Shown piece after piece: positions 24,266-35,609 of a stretch of 64,000 nt of DNA (its first letter is position 1; each line of letters starts with the position of its first letter). The stretch is taken from contig NOKP01000012.1 in the NCBI GenBank assembly GCA_002682825.1, forward strand, positions 1,364,001 to 1,428,000, read 5' to 3'. The notes beneath the pieces are model-generated. The model made no database searches. It worked only from the letters and a program-made list of their open reading frames with translations, and was not told the DNA's origin. Both the position numbers and the translations under genes were made by a program. Origin of the DNA: Neonectria sp. B-13. Its lineage: Eukaryota; Ascomycota; Sordariomycetes; Hypocreales; Nectriaceae.

Positions 24266-25810
24266 ATGGCTGCCATCAATGGCAGAAACGTCGTGGGGGA
24301 GGTTCCGGCTGAAATTTGGTCCCATATCTGCTCGTTTCTCCATGTCGAGGAATACGACCAGTACGGGTTTTGCCACGAAGAGTCCCTCGGCCGGGAGGAC
24401 AACATGTATAGCCCGGAGCTTCTTCAAGCGCTACTACAGAATGATCCAGACGCCAGTCCACCGATACGGCCGGGATCTCCCCGGAGGGATCCTTTCCCTA
24501 ATTACAGCAGCGTCATCAGCGAATTCCAAAGATACTACCCAGATGCAACCCCAAACCCTAAACAGGATCTGTGCAACTTTCGCCTCGTCTGCAAACAGTT
24601 CTCTATCATAGCAACACCCTTCACGCACCGACACCTTTGCTGCTTTCTTACAAGGAAGCATCTACGGAAACTAGACCATGTCGCCGAGCATCCGACCATA
24701 CCCAGAACTATCAAAGCATTGCGATATTACGCAACGGATTACGCACAATGGGACAAAGTGCCCAAGGAGACCTACAACTACGGTCACGACACATATGTCG
24801 ATCCACAGGCCCTCATGGCGCCCATGGTCGACTTATCTCTTAAACCAGCCGACTATGCACAATATTCTGAGATATACACGGAACAGAGTGAACTGAAACG
24901 CGACGACGAAGATATAATGTGCTTTTCAAGCGTGTTCCCTCGTTTTCAACACCTTCAAGCCATCGACATCCTCTCCGGAACCCGGTTGCTGAGGCGCGAT
25001 AGAGTCAGGGGCCTGGAGTATGACCACTTGGGTCTCCGTGAGATCAGTTGGGGTGTCAGGGCTCTCGAGACGGTACTATCCGCCGTGGCTGATGCAGGGA
25101 TTACGCTCAAGAGCTTTGAGGCCGGAGTGTTTTACTGGATGTTTTTTGACCGAGACCGCACAGAGCTGGATCGTTTATTTCTTCCCTTGCGGCAGTTGCA
25201 GTGCTTGAAATTGGTCATGTGTGATCGGGCGGCTGACTGGTACGATCTTCCGGCTTTGATGAGGACGGGTGTCATACGGGAGCTGCTTGAGCCTATGAAC
25301 AAACTACGCAGCTTGGTTATCAAGCTACCTCCCGTGTTCTACAGAGAAGCCAGTGTCACGGCCCGACTGTTCGACATTATCCCACCGTTCAAGTGGGAGC
25401 ACCTAGCGAGGTTATCGATACATGACGTTGAGTGTACCAGTGAGGATTTGTTGTCAGTCTTGTTACGTCACAAAGATACCCTCCAGAAGCTATGCCTAGG
25501 CCGCATAGTCCTTCATTCTCCTTCATGGGAGTCTGTTCTTCGTATCATCCGAAATGAGATGCACCTAAAAACAGCATGCTTGTGCAGCGAGCTTTTTGAG
25601 ATTGATCCCGAAAGGCCTGCGGGGGATAACAACAACAATGTTCGGAAATACTGGACGGCCAGATACAGTGACGAACATGATAACCTGGAGTACAAAGAGA
25701 GCAAATATTCATTGGTTTTTGACCTTAATGAATACTGCTGTGGGCGTGGGTCTGATGACGAGATCCTCGTCCAAGAGAACGCGGTTATTTACGACTTTCA
25801 GGTACAATAG
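24266..25810 (+). CDS. F-box-like protein
   Basis: A single exon of 514 residues. The N-terminus, GEVPAEIWSHICSFL, matches an F-box-like start, and a second block, LCNFRLVCKQFSIIATPF, resembles the end of the F-box after an insertion. The rest has leucine-rich segments without clear repeats. Such proteins recruit SCF ubiquitin-ligase targets or are uncharacterised family members in fungi. The target is unknown. The frame is intact and codon use looks like that of neighbouring genes. Confidence 0.75.
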   Translation: MAAINGRNVVGEVPAEIWSHICSFLHVEEYDQYGFCHEESLGREDNMYSPELLQALLQNDPDASPPIRPGSPRRDPFPNYSSVISEFQRYYPDATPNPKQDLCNFRLVCKQFSIIATPFTHRHLCCFLTRKHLRKLDHVAEHPTIPRTIKALRYYATDYAQWDKVPKETYNYGHDTYVDPQALMAPMVDLSLKPADYAQYSEIYTEQSELKRDDEDIMCFSSVFPRFQHLQAIDILSGTRLLRRDRVRGLEYDHLGLREISWGVRALETVLSAVADAGITLKSFEAGVFYWMFFDRDRTELDRLFLPLRQLQCLKLVMCDRAADWYDLPALMRTGVIRELLEPMNKLRSLVIKLPPVFYREASVTARLFDIIPPFKWEHLARLSIHDVECTSEDLLSVLLRHKDTLQKLCLGRIVLHSPSWESVLRIIRNEMHLKTACLCSELFEIDPERPAGDNNNNVRKYWTARYSDEHDNLEYKESKYSLVFDLNEYCCGRGSDDEILVQENAVIYDFQVQ

Positions 25811-27154
25811 TGGAGGATCTATCGGGGTATTGAGATCGGTCTCAAGTGGCAGCCACATTGACAGCTCGCTTAAAAAGCTCCCATGTGGTTAACTCTTTTC
25901 TTGGCGTTAGTTAAGAGTGTCTTTATAACAGCAAGCGGCGCATTACAACCAGGTCATCAATATCAGAATAAGGGTTCGGGTCCTCCATTGACGTTGAGCA
26001 TATTTACCTTTTATTTGCTCATCTTCAATATCACATGTGGATAGCTTAGGAGTCATAGCTGCTTACAACTCATTCTTGACCCTCTTCTTTGTCTTAAAGA
26101 CTCAAGTACAAAATCTTCATACGGTCTGGTCTTACAGCGTCAATCAGCCAAATTAGTGATCTTTCAACAAGTAATTTTATAAAATACTGGTATAATCTCG
26201 TTTGAGTAGGAACAGTGACTTGTGTGATACAGCCATGTGAGTGTCTGGGTGACTGTTCCACAGTATCAGAATAACACTTGCGAAGACGACGTTATTGACA
26301 ATCTCAGTAACATTGAGGAAACTGTCATCCGCATCCGGCGACAATGAGTGTCCTGTTTTTACTATGAAAGACAATAGTGACCAATCAGTGAAAACTTGAG
26401 CTGCCATTTTCATCGCGGTAGTAATCCTCGTATTGCCAATATTTGTAAACAAGCACAGCTGGATTCTTTCTCGACTCTGAGTACGGGAGCGCGCAAGAGT
26501 TGAAAGCAAACACGGACAGAAACGTAAAGCCTAGCTGGGTAACATCAACGAGGCACTTGTATTTGGCTACTATATTAAGCGTTTGGGCTTTAGATCATCG
26601 GATTAACTCAGACGTGCTGCCCAAGTCATGAACTTTGGGCTGCAGGGTAGGTTGAAGTCCCGCATCACGTAATGGCTGGCATCACTGTTACAGACGAGAT
26701 GTGATGATATTTATTTTATCCCCCTCCTACGTTCAAGAGATTGGAAGAAGATCACTAGCATTTAATAGTGCGTGTATGTTTGTCGACCAATCCAGCGACC
26801 TTGGAGATGGAAGCGATTGAACATTATGAAGACCATCGCGAAGGAATTGTCAACAACTTCTGCAAAGACAGCATCACAGCGCTCAATCAGGGCGTAGGCA
26901 AACCGTGGAGGATGGGAAGTGGAGGCTTTACTGGTTGTCGGAACAGCATAGAAGCATCTTGTGAATGTACGAGGCCCAGGCTGAAAGCAAATAATGATGG
27001 TGGGTATGATAGACTTCTGCACGTCAACTAAATAACAACGGAACCCGCTCTAACACAACTGTTTCCGAAAATGAGTGGGACTAAGAAAGAAAGGCTACGA
27101 TAGCTGGCAACCAAAATGGCAGGAGGATCTTCAACAGTATCCAGACCACCGAAT
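25811..27154. other. Intergenic region, nothing firmly recognised
   Basis: Small frames at 26177-26509 and 26762-27022 (minus) have no recognisable motif. The first has hydrophobic segments (IVNNVVFASVILILW) but no supporting context, so I do not call it a gene. Confidence 0.35.
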
Positions 27155-29020
27155 CTACCACAAGTCAAACGCAGCTGCAGAACCTTCATCATCCGCAAGC
27201 TCTCCATCCATAATCCCGTACACATACGCCTCTCCCACAAGCAAATATCCTCCTTGGTCACCGGGCCGCGGCCTCAGAACAAACGGCGTATTCCCGCCAA
27301 ACAACAAAACCACAATATCCCCGGGCTCAACTTCGCTTGGACTAATTCCAACGTATCCATTTTCGGTGAAAATAGGCCGAGCCATGAAGTTGTAGCCCAT
27401 ACATGCCTGATATGAATATGTCTCGGCCATCATATCGCTATCCATTACCTTGGAAGCGAGAGCTGTGAACTGCTTCTCCGAGCGCTCTGTTGCTCGGATA
27501 AAGTATGGATTGGACTCTTGAAACTCCTTGTCTCCGATTGGAATACGCCATACTGCGTCTATCCTCTGGTTCTCTGGATATCGGGATTTCTCCAAGAAGG
27601 TTATGAGCTCGCGAACCATTGTACGAAAGTCTGTCTGGTCGAAGCTATCGTCGATATCAGCTCGCCACACTGACCCAATGTCTGTGATGGTATCCACGAG
27701 AATTCCATGCAGACAAATAGACCCGGCCAGAACAGGCTTCGTTTCATCCGACTTCGGCTGACCTCTGGTGCCGGTCGCCTTGAACAGAGGCATTCCAAGG
27801 TCCTCACTCCATGGGTTTCGGACGGGAAGCTTCCAGTTTGGGACCCAAGAAGGTGACATGGCCTGTCTGGAGCGACACCACTTCAATATGTTGATATAGC
27901 CCTTTTGCAGTAGTCCTCTGGCGGTCGTCTCATAAACAGCTTCGGTACTGACGGTGTAGCTCGCCTTGAGTCCCAGCTCATCTGCGTCTCCAGAAATGCC
28001 CAGAAGACCCCATATTTTATCTCTTGGGTCCCCCGAGTTTAGAACCTGTGCTGTAGGGCGTACATATGCATTGTGAAGGTGTCGATACAGCGGTTCAGGC
28101 CCTTGTTGTCGGTATCTCCTCCGTCCTGATAGCGAACGACCAGCCGCGTCGCTAGGACTCGCAGTCTTCAACAGATCCCATGGTGTTTCTGCAGCCATCA
28201 ACTCCTGCTCGGAGAATGGCCCTGGAATCCTAGTTATCCTGCCTGCTCGCCACTCGGATATCTCCCAGGATTGGAGTAAGCCGTAGAAAAGGATAATGGC
28301 ATGAAAGTACTCGACTCTGCTGGAAGACGCGCCGCATAGGATGACCGCGTTTTCCGCCAGTGTCATTTCCTGCTTCACCCACACCCGAACGAAATACGAC
28401 CTATTGGTGAGTTCTGCCAAAGCCACCCTCGGCAATCGTTCGTCGACCCGACTCTCATCGCCTTCAAAGTCGGCAGCTTTTTGCATGAGGCTGAGCAAGT
28501 CGTCTCTTGTTTTCAACAGCGTCGGATCTTCTCCAACATCGGGCCATTTACTAAAGGTTTCAGGCCCAACATCGAGAATACCAGCGTCGGAGGCTGCTTT
28601 TCCCCACGCAGCAATGCCCTTGATCGCCTGATCACTGCCATCGGCGCTGGGGCCGAGCCAAGCGAGGACCTTTGTGGCCTGGCGATACACGCGAGCCATT
28701 GCCTGGACCTGGTACGACTTTTCCTCATTGTCAACCTGGTTGATGCAAATGGCGTCGATCCAGATCTTCGACCCGATATACTCGTTCAGATGCTGGAGAC
28801 AGTCGTGGAGACCTGGTGTTACGTTCAGGACCCGATCTTTGATGAAGACGCGACTGGTGAAAACGGGGTTGCCCCATGTGTACGAAAGAGCGTGGTAGGT
28901 GGGATTTGAATCAAGGGAGACGTGTTCAATGTCTAGTATGACTTCGGGCGCTAAGGAGACTAAGCGCAGGATGCGAATGCAGCCTGGTTCGATGTAGTCA
29001 TACTGATACCGGGAAGTCAT
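27155..29020 (-). CDS. HET-domain (heterokaryon incompatibility-type) protein
   Basis: A single-exon protein of 621 residues. The N-terminal HET domain shows the expected blocks: YHALSYTWGNP, KIWIDAICINQVDNEEKSYQV and ARVYRQATKVLAWLGPS, then YFVRVWVKQEM. The C-terminal half contains the GDPRDKIWGLLGI block typical of these proteins, and near the end GDIVVLLFGGNTPFVLRP. HET proteins trigger cell death after nonself recognition in hyphal fusion; most family members have no known partner. No NACHT or repeat domain is attached. The frame is intact. Confidence 0.93.
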   Translation of the reverse strand: MTSRYQYDYIEPGCIRILRLVSLAPEVILDIEHVSLDSNPTYHALSYTWGNPVFTSRVFIKDRVLNVTPGLHDCLQHLNEYIGSKIWIDAICINQVDNEEKSYQVQAMARVYRQATKVLAWLGPSADGSDQAIKGIAAWGKAASDAGILDVGPETFSKWPDVGEDPTLLKTRDDLLSLMQKAADFEGDESRVDERLPRVALAELTNRSYFVRVWVKQEMTLAENAVILCGASSSRVEYFHAIILFYGLLQSWEISEWRAGRITRIPGPFSEQELMAAETPWDLLKTASPSDAAGRSLSGRRRYRQQGPEPLYRHLHNAYVRPTAQVLNSGDPRDKIWGLLGISGDADELGLKASYTVSTEAVYETTARGLLQKGYINILKWCRSRQAMSPSWVPNWKLPVRNPWSEDLGMPLFKATGTRGQPKSDETKPVLAGSICLHGILVDTITDIGSVWRADIDDSFDQTDFRTMVRELITFLEKSRYPENQRIDAVWRIPIGDKEFQESNPYFIRATERSEKQFTALASKVMDSDMMAETYSYQACMGYNFMARPIFTENGYVGISPSEVEPGDIVVLLFGGNTPFVLRPRPGDQGGYLLVGEAYVYGIMDGELADDEGSAAAFDLW

Positions 29021-30561
29021 CGTTTGGCGCGGTTTCGTGATAGATTAGTAGTGATGTCGATGGTGATCAAATAATCACGAAGTGAGAATAATTGTCGTTA
29101 GGCCACAGCATTGATGGGACTGTGTTGCTTGTCTTGGGTGTCTTGATGAGCGGGGTATCAGAGCGAATGCTTCGTGATTGGATAGCCCGGACACTACGAA
29201 GGCAACATAAGTACGGACGAACATTGGCCCGAATTCGTATCGTCACGTTGGATGCCCGGATTGTGCGACAGGCGGTAAAAGTGTCATTTATCATGATCAT
29301 GTCTGCCAAGAAGAGGAGTGGTAGCATGGAGTTTTGTAGAAAAAGGATGTCAACAGGCATATTTCCTCATGTCATATTGTATAGATAAGAAAAATGGGAG
29401 CAGAACTATATCCAAATAATTCTTAGAGAAATCAGGTGGGATAAGAGACACCGCCGGAAGATATGAGTTTAGTTGGTGGCTTGCACCAGCTTCAATCTTG
29501 GCCTGTGAGGGAGTCAAGAACGTCAAGCATAAAGCGGAAGAAGCGATTCAACTTACTTTTAGTATCGCGAGACGGAACAGTAGATTTGCCACATCGATTA
29601 CGAGAAATACAAGCTAGAAATCCTTTCGAATAATAAACTGTTGGACTTGAAGGGCTCCTTGTGCCGGTCGTGCTTTAATAAATATTTCCTGGCCATTCGT
29701 ATGAACGAGCCTCATCATCCACCCCTTGATGCAGCTTGTGTGAAAGTAGAGACGCATGTGAGGCTGATGGGGGACTGTTTACGTCAAACACGTAGAGTTA
29801 AGATTTCTGTGATCCCATGCAGCTGGCCGCGTCAGCAAGGACGAGCAGGAGCACTCTCCAGCTGGTAATCCTCGAAGCTATGCCGAACTGCCGGAAGAAA
29901 GACTAGGATCCCGGATGAAATGTGCCATGTGGAGCTTTTGTTGGCTCTACTACGCAGTAAAGCGGCCCCACCCAATAAACATCAAACAGACGATACCGTG
30001 CGACGACGACGGGATAGCATCAATCAACGGAGCTATTGCCTTATTCAGCATTTTCGTCAATAAATCACTTACGTCTCATCTCCACCGAAATCAAATGTAT
30101 CCCATGTCTTTGGGACGACGGTGGTGAAGATCTGATCGGATATCACGGCCGGAGAAATACACCTGGATCGACCTGGGGTAGGATCCGTCTGGTATATGCC
30201 CGCTTTAAGAGTTATCCAGCAGAGCTAGCCCCGGACACAGCCCCATATTCTTTTCTACATGCATGGGTGGAATGTGGAATAGACAAAGACGTGTTTTCTA
30301 AGTCAGTCGTTTCTATAATCTTGTTCGTTTCAGAGTTTGCCGTTTAGCCTTAGCAGACGGAACTACATGCCGAGTAAGAGTATATAGGTTTTGCAATTCC
30401 AACATGTTTAAACGATTAGATCACACCTCACGACTGGATCGTTTGTCACTCAATCTTTTCACTATTAAGTCCTTTCACACTCTTTCACATATATCCCTCT
30501 TTAACATCCGTCTGGAATACGGACATCTTCGTTCTCTTCGTATCACTCACTCAACTTCACC
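29021..30561. promoter_or_regulatory. Upstream region of the polygalacturonase gene with a TATA box
   Basis: No gene is recognised. A TATATA at 30381-30386 lies about 180 bp before the ATG at 30562, followed by a CT-rich stretch (about 30440-30560) as often found before highly expressed secreted-enzyme genes. Confidence 0.5.
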
Positions 30562-31742
30562 ATGCAGTACCGTCTCCTAGCAGCACTCCTTTCCGGAGCT
30601 ACCGCCGTACTGGCGGCTCCGGCCCCTGCGCCTACTGCGTTGTCCGACTTGAGCAAGGCTATTTCTAAGCGTAACTCGTCCGGCTCTTGCACCTTCAGTG
30701 GCTCGGATGGCTACTCTGAAGCCAGTGCATCCAAGACCTCTTGCGCCACAATCGTCCTGGACTCTTTAACTGTTCCCTCAGGAGTTACCCTGGACTTGAC
30801 TGATCTCTCGGATGGTACCTCGGTCATCTTCCAGGGCGAGACGACGTTCGGATACACCGAGTGGGAAGGTCCCCTCTTTGCTGTTAGCGGTACCAAGATC
30901 ACGATATCTGGCGCGGACGGCAACTCGCTTAACGGCCTTGGCGCTCAGTACTGGGATGGCGAGGGAAGCAACGGTGGCAAGACGAAGCCCAAGTTCTTCC
31001 AGGCGCACGACCTGACCGACTCGACTATTGAGAACATCAACATTCTCAACCCTCCCGTTCAAGTGTTTAGTATCAACGGCGTTCAGACGCTGAGCCTTAC
31101 TGGCATCACCATCGACGCTTCTAACGGCGACAGTGGCGGTGGCCACAACACTGACGGGTTCGATATTGGCTCGTCTGACGGCGTGACCATTACCAACGCC
31201 AAGGTTTACAACCAGGACGATTGTGTTGCCATTAACTCGGGCACAGTGAGTTGAATTGAATGCTGCATGCCTTGCAAACTAGCTGACATGATTCACAGAA
31301 CATCGTCTTCACTGGCGGATACTGCTCTGGCGGCCATGGACTCAGTATTGGGTCCATTGGCGGCCGAGATGACAACACCGTCTCAGGTGTAACCTTCGAA
31401 TCGTCCACCATCACCAACTCGCAGAATGGCATTCGAATCAAGACCAAGTCTGGACAGACTGGCACAGTCAGCGACGTGACCTACAAGGACATCACGCTCT
31501 CCAGCATCTCCGACTATGGTATCATCGTCGACCAGGCCTACGACGGTGACGAGGCCACCAACGGCATTACCATCAGCGGATTTACTCTCGGTGGCATCAC
31601 AGGTACTGTCGACTCCGACGCCGATGATGCCATCTACATCAACTGTGGTAGCGGAAGCTGCACTGACTGGACCTGGACTGACGTTTCTGTTACCGGCGCC
31701 TCCAACTCGTGCTCTAACCAGCCCAGCGGTGTCACTTGTTAG
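30562..31742 (+). CDS. Secreted endopolygalacturonase (GH28)
   Basis: The enzyme hydrolyses internal alpha-1,4-galacturonosyl bonds of homogalacturonan outside the cell. Exons are 30562-31245 and 31299-31742 (intron 31246-31298). The N-terminus is a signal peptide ([20 protein letters not shown]) with a short propeptide that ends in a dibasic KR before NSSGSC. All GH28 signatures are present: [31 protein letters not shown] and NGIRIKTK. Cysteine pairs near both ends match the family. Mature length is about 335 residues, typical of fungal endo enzymes. The frame is intact. Confidence 0.96.
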
Positions 31743-32055
31743 AGGAAGAAGGACTATATGGCGCGGCTTTTCTGTGTAAATAATTCGATTTGATTCCCAG
31801 GGCTGGACCTGCAGGGTTGCGTTGACTCAGGCCGGTCACGGTCCCCAGAGGCAAGAGGGTTGGGTTGTAGACCAACGAAATAAAAGCAATCCCTCATACT
31901 TTCCTGTTTCTGTCCATTGTGACTGGAGCTTTGCAAACCCACCTGGGAACTCGGGCTTGAAATTAAGACGGGATAAATACCGGCATCTCTCAGACCCTGC
32001 AAAGCGCTTGATGATGCCAAGTAGCTACGTGATTGATGTTACAAGGAACTCCTGG
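31743..32055. other. Convergent 3' flanks of polygalacturonase and D-amino-acid oxidase
   Basis: This is a short spacer between two convergent stop codons. No gene or clear element is seen. Confidence 0.4.
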
Positions 32056-33165
32056 CTACAACTTTGCAACCGCCGGTGTCTGTAGCACTAAATCACGCAC
32101 CTTTTCAGCGGCACCGAAAGCAAAAAGATATCCCAGACTAGAAAACCCGTAGGCATGAATAATATTTCCCACCCTTTCCACCCGTATTCCTCCAGTTCTA
32201 GAGGGTCGAAACCCAACAATGTCTTTGACGACATCACGGTTCAGATCGAGGTCGGAAAATGCACCGTTAGTCATGGAGTTGATGCGAGTGAGGATATCTG
32301 ATCGAAGGCTCAGGTCGGGCTGAACTCGATTGTCCCCTGGCTGCGTTACTCCTCCGAGGATAACGCCGCCGTCCGATGCGCGTGGGATCACGTAGGTGTA
32401 TTGCGATCCCTGAATCATCATGGCCTCGTCAAGTTTGTCTGTCTTGACAAACATGGTCTGCCCACGAATGCCGAGTACAGCCTCATCCGAGGCAAGGGTT
32501 TTGGCACCGAGACCGGAGGCATTGACGAGAGTCTTTGCACCAGTCAATGTTGCAAGTTCTTCCATCGATTCAAGTGTCTTGCAGGTGAATGACACTCCAT
32601 TTCTCTTCAGTTTTTGAACGAGCCAAGGCAGATACTGGTTCGGGTTGACTACCAGTCCATCGTACAAGAACCCAAGAGTCACACCCGGTGGCAGTTTGGA
32701 CTGGTCCAATTGTCGAAAGTTGGGTACTTCGGATTTGTACCATATTTCTGCATCCTTCGAACGGTCGTCGTAGAATTCAGTAACCTTGATTTCCTGGAAA
32801 AGCTTTAGCAATTGAGCCGTTTGTTTAAATAGAAAGGGACATACTCTGACGCCTGATGCAGGATCGTTTTTGGCTAAGTCCTTGTACGCCCGCAACGACG
32901 TCCTCTGAAGGTCAGGGAACCCGACATCGGGATGCGGAGCGAGAAGTGCACCAGCCCTAAATCAAGTCAGACGTTAAGTCGGAGATTGAAAATGCCAACC
33001 GGATTATTCTTACCATGGACTTGCCCATTCTGTTGACTCGTCGCCAGGCAGATTTCGAGCAACAACGTGGACCTTGTATCCGACCTCGGACAGCAGCAAG
33101 GCAACGGAAAGTCCTATGACCCCGGCGCCAGCAATGGCAACGTGTTCTTGCTTTGTGGAAGGCAT
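32056..33165 (-). CDS. D-amino-acid oxidase, peroxisomal
   Basis: This is an FAD enzyme that converts a D-amino acid to the imino/keto acid, ammonia and peroxide. The start is the ATG at 33165 ([20 protein letters not shown]), which places the dinucleotide-binding GAGVIGLS at residues 13-20. Intron 32957-33013 joins ASPW to AGALLAPH. The C-terminal signature [11 protein letters not shown] matches the DAO pattern. The last residues are AKL, a type 1 peroxisomal targeting signal. A 42-base stretch around 32808-32849 begins GTATGT and ends CTAAAG. Removing it keeps the frame and shortens SGVR...LFQEIK, so it may be an additional intron. It is divergent from the OCD-family gene across 631 bp. Confidence 0.92.
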
Positions 33166-33796
33166 ATTGCTTGATGGAGCCGATAGATTACTTAATAAGA
33201 TAATTGAGATGGTGATGAAGCTCAATGCTAGAGTGAAGGCAGCCTTTGCTGCATTCGCGGGGAAAATGTTGCTATCTGGGGCCGGCTAACTCTCGCAGAC
33301 TCCAGCCGACGGCGGCCAAATAGCGACTGCGATAACGCTAGTCTCTTTCAATTCGGGGGAGGTATTGAAGATGCTAGGGAAAATGGAAGGCTCCGCAATC
33401 CGGAGCTTAGTGCTATGGTATAGACTACGTGCCCTGACGGATGACGTCTCATGCTCTAGTTGCCGTCACTTATCGGGAACCTCAAACTCCGATCATCGGG
33501 GTCGGAAGAGCATCCCGATTCGAAAGATGCCGGCCAAGAAGCCGACCACATGATCGTCGGGAAGGAAGCAAATATCATTGTACCCATTGCTGAACTGCAT
33601 TCTTAAGATCAGCTTGATATAAATATCCGATTTCTCTTCTTAACGCTTAAATCCGAGAAGCATCCATGTTGTTCAGACGCAGTCACCTACAAGAATCTAC
33701 CTTGATTCACAACATTCTCTCGCCTTTGGCACCTTGTTCACGCTCATATCTTTCCAATCCACGCCGTCCTTTCCGTCCACGGCAAGACAACTCAAG
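33166..33796. promoter_or_regulatory. Shared promoter of the oxidase and OCD-family genes with GATA sites
   Basis: Between the two divergent start codons I count four HGATAR sites: 33181-33186, 33198-33203, 33330-33335 and one in reverse at 33470-33475. These are the sites bound by AreA-type nitrogen regulators. A TATAAATA element lies at 33618-33625, about 170 bp before the OCD-family ATG. Four sites is only about twice the chance expectation. Confidence 0.45.
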
Positions 33797-34951
33797 ATGG
33801 ACTTCAGTGTGCTATCGGACAGAAATGTCAAGGCTCTCTTGGTCAGCTTCGGGAAGAGCGAAATATCGTCCATGACCAACACGCTCGAGGGAGCATTCTC
33901 ATCATACTCCATCGACAATGAAAGCCAATACCAGCCCCACCGTCAAGCTGTAGCCCGACCAAACGGGCAAATCACTCTTTTCATGCCTGCTACTCTTTCC
34001 GACGGCGTCTCTGTCAAGATCGTCGGCGTTCCACCACCACAGTCGTCGCGAACAGCTCTTGCTCCTCCTCTGCGCGGCGTGCTTGTACTTTGTGACGAAC
34101 AAGGCAAATGCATCGGAATCGTCAACTCCGAGGAGTTCACCGCGTTCCGAACCGCGCTCGGCTCCGTTCTACTATACCGATATCGAACACGGACTGATCA
34201 CATTGTCATGTTCGGAGCAGGCAAACAAGCTCTATGGCATCTCCGGCTGGCCTTGGTTCTTCGGGGCGCGGATATTCAGACCGTCACTATCGTCAATCGA
34301 TCCGCCAAACGCGCGCAGCAGATGATTGACCGCTTGCATCAAATGGACGATGAGGGTGGCATCAAGGCTGCGGCAAATGTCAAATTCACCATTGTCGACT
34401 CTGAATCTTTGCCAACAGCAAGCGCATTCCAAGACAGCACGCGCTCTGCTATTGAGCAGGCTGATGTTATTTTCTGCACTACGCCGTCGAAGAAGCCCGT
34501 CTTTCCCGCCGAATGGCTAACAAGCGAAGAAGGCCGTCGCAAGACTCGGTATATTTCCACTATTGGGTCGTATAAGCTCGACATGCAAGAGATTGATCCA
34601 GACCTTCTCCGGGCCATTACCACCACAAACCTCGGTTCCTATAGTCTAGGCCAGGATTCCAATCAACAGGGTGGTGTAATTTTGGTCGACAGCCGCGAGG
34701 CCTGTGCTCTGGAGGCGGGGGAAATTGTGGAAGCAAACCTGTCAGCCGACAAGATGCTTGAGCTAGGAGAGCTGGTGAATCTTCAGAAAACTGGCGACCA
34801 GAAAGTGCAGAAGGAATTGGATGCATGGCTAGCAAACGGACTTGTTCTATACAAGGGCGTTGGACTGGGAATCATGGATTTAGCACTTGGGAAGTCGTTG
34901 CTAAACCTGGCGAGGGAACGAGACATCGGAAGTAGGTTGGACGAATTTTGA
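33797..34951 (+). CDS. Ornithine cyclodeaminase / mu-crystallin family protein (possible ketimine reductase)
   Basis: A single exon of 384 residues starting at MDFSVLSDRNVKALL; an upstream in-frame extension has no ATG. The family includes ornithine and lysine cyclodeaminases, alanine dehydrogenases, and ketimine reductases that reduce cyclic imino acids to proline or pipecolate. The N-terminal substrate domain has GVLVLCDEQGKCIGIVNSEE, and the NAD(P)-binding part has IVMFGAGKQALWHL and TVTIVNRSAKRA. ADVIFCTTPSKKPVFP is typical of the family. Substrate cannot be read from sequence. Because it shares a promoter with a D-amino-acid oxidase, reduction of a cyclic imine made by that oxidase is a reasonable guess. 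Confidence 0.88.
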   Translation: MDFSVLSDRNVKALLVSFGKSEISSMTNTLEGAFSSYSIDNESQYQPHRQAVARPNGQITLFMPATLSDGVSVKIVGVPPPQSSRTALAPPLRGVLVLCDEQGKCIGIVNSEEFTAFRTALGSVLLYRYRTRTDHIVMFGAGKQALWHLRLALVLRGADIQTVTIVNRSAKRAQQMIDRLHQMDDEGGIKAAANVKFTIVDSESLPTASAFQDSTRSAIEQADVIFCTTPSKKPVFPAEWLTSEEGRRKTRYISTIGSYKLDMQEIDPDLLRAITTTNLGSYSLGQDSNQQGGVILVDSREACALEAGEIVEANLSADKMLELGELVNLQKTGDQKVQKELDAWLANGLVLYKGVGLGIMDLALGKSLLNLARERDIGSRLDEF

Positions 34952-35609
34952 TGCTGTAGTTGATTGAAATGTTCGAAGAAATGAATACAGTCCCTTTCCA
35001 TAGTGTTGCAATTGAATCAGCTGGCCCATTGAATGAATTGAATTCGCAAACCCAAGAAATCACCAGTCCACGCCAATATCCGAAGTCACTGGAAGTGGGG
35101 GTTTTCGAACAGGCTTCGCACCACGGCAGCGAACATGCTGCCGATTCTCATGCTAGACATTTCCGAAAAGGCCGAGGTGGAACCTTTATTAGCGGGGACG
35201 CGGCACGCAGCTTTCTAAACGGCTATCTCAAATCCTTCATAGCCTAATAATTGCCGTACGTCATTACTGCTGACGCAACCGCCCGGAATACACTCCCGAG
35301 CTTTGCCCATCATCCCTGACTGGTCGAGCATCCTACCCGAAACAGTTGCTTCCCGTGCCGCCAGATTGTTGGGTACTCCGACAGATCAAGTCGCTACCTT
35401 GTTTATCCTGACCATGAGGGACAGAAATCTGTGGCAACTTCAGAGCGTGGTAAGAATGCATTGAAAGGAAAGGGTTATAGTCCCTTCGACATTACTTCTT
35501 TCAATCTCAATACGACCCAATTTCAACCATCGATCTTCAATCTTTGAGATCTTCCTAGTAGTAACCTCCGATACAACAAATTTCTTGAGCCTAGCTCCAT
35601 TCTGTATGC
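34952..35609. other. Convergent 3' flanks, nothing recognised
   Basis: This lies between the OCD-family stop and the NRPS-like stop. No gene is recognised. Confidence 0.35.

Noticed and set aside
26177..26509. Minus-strand 110-codon frame with a hydrophobic stretch
   Set aside because: No start context, homology or neighbour supports a gene.
26762..27022. Overlapping frames on both strands
   Set aside because: They are mirror frames without motifs and lie just downstream of the HET gene.
29067..29388. Frames on both strands upstream of the HET gene
   Set aside because: No motif; probably promoter and leader sequence.
33734..33796. N-terminal extension of the OCD-family protein
   Set aside because: It begins at a TTG codon; the first ATG is at 33797, where family similarity starts.
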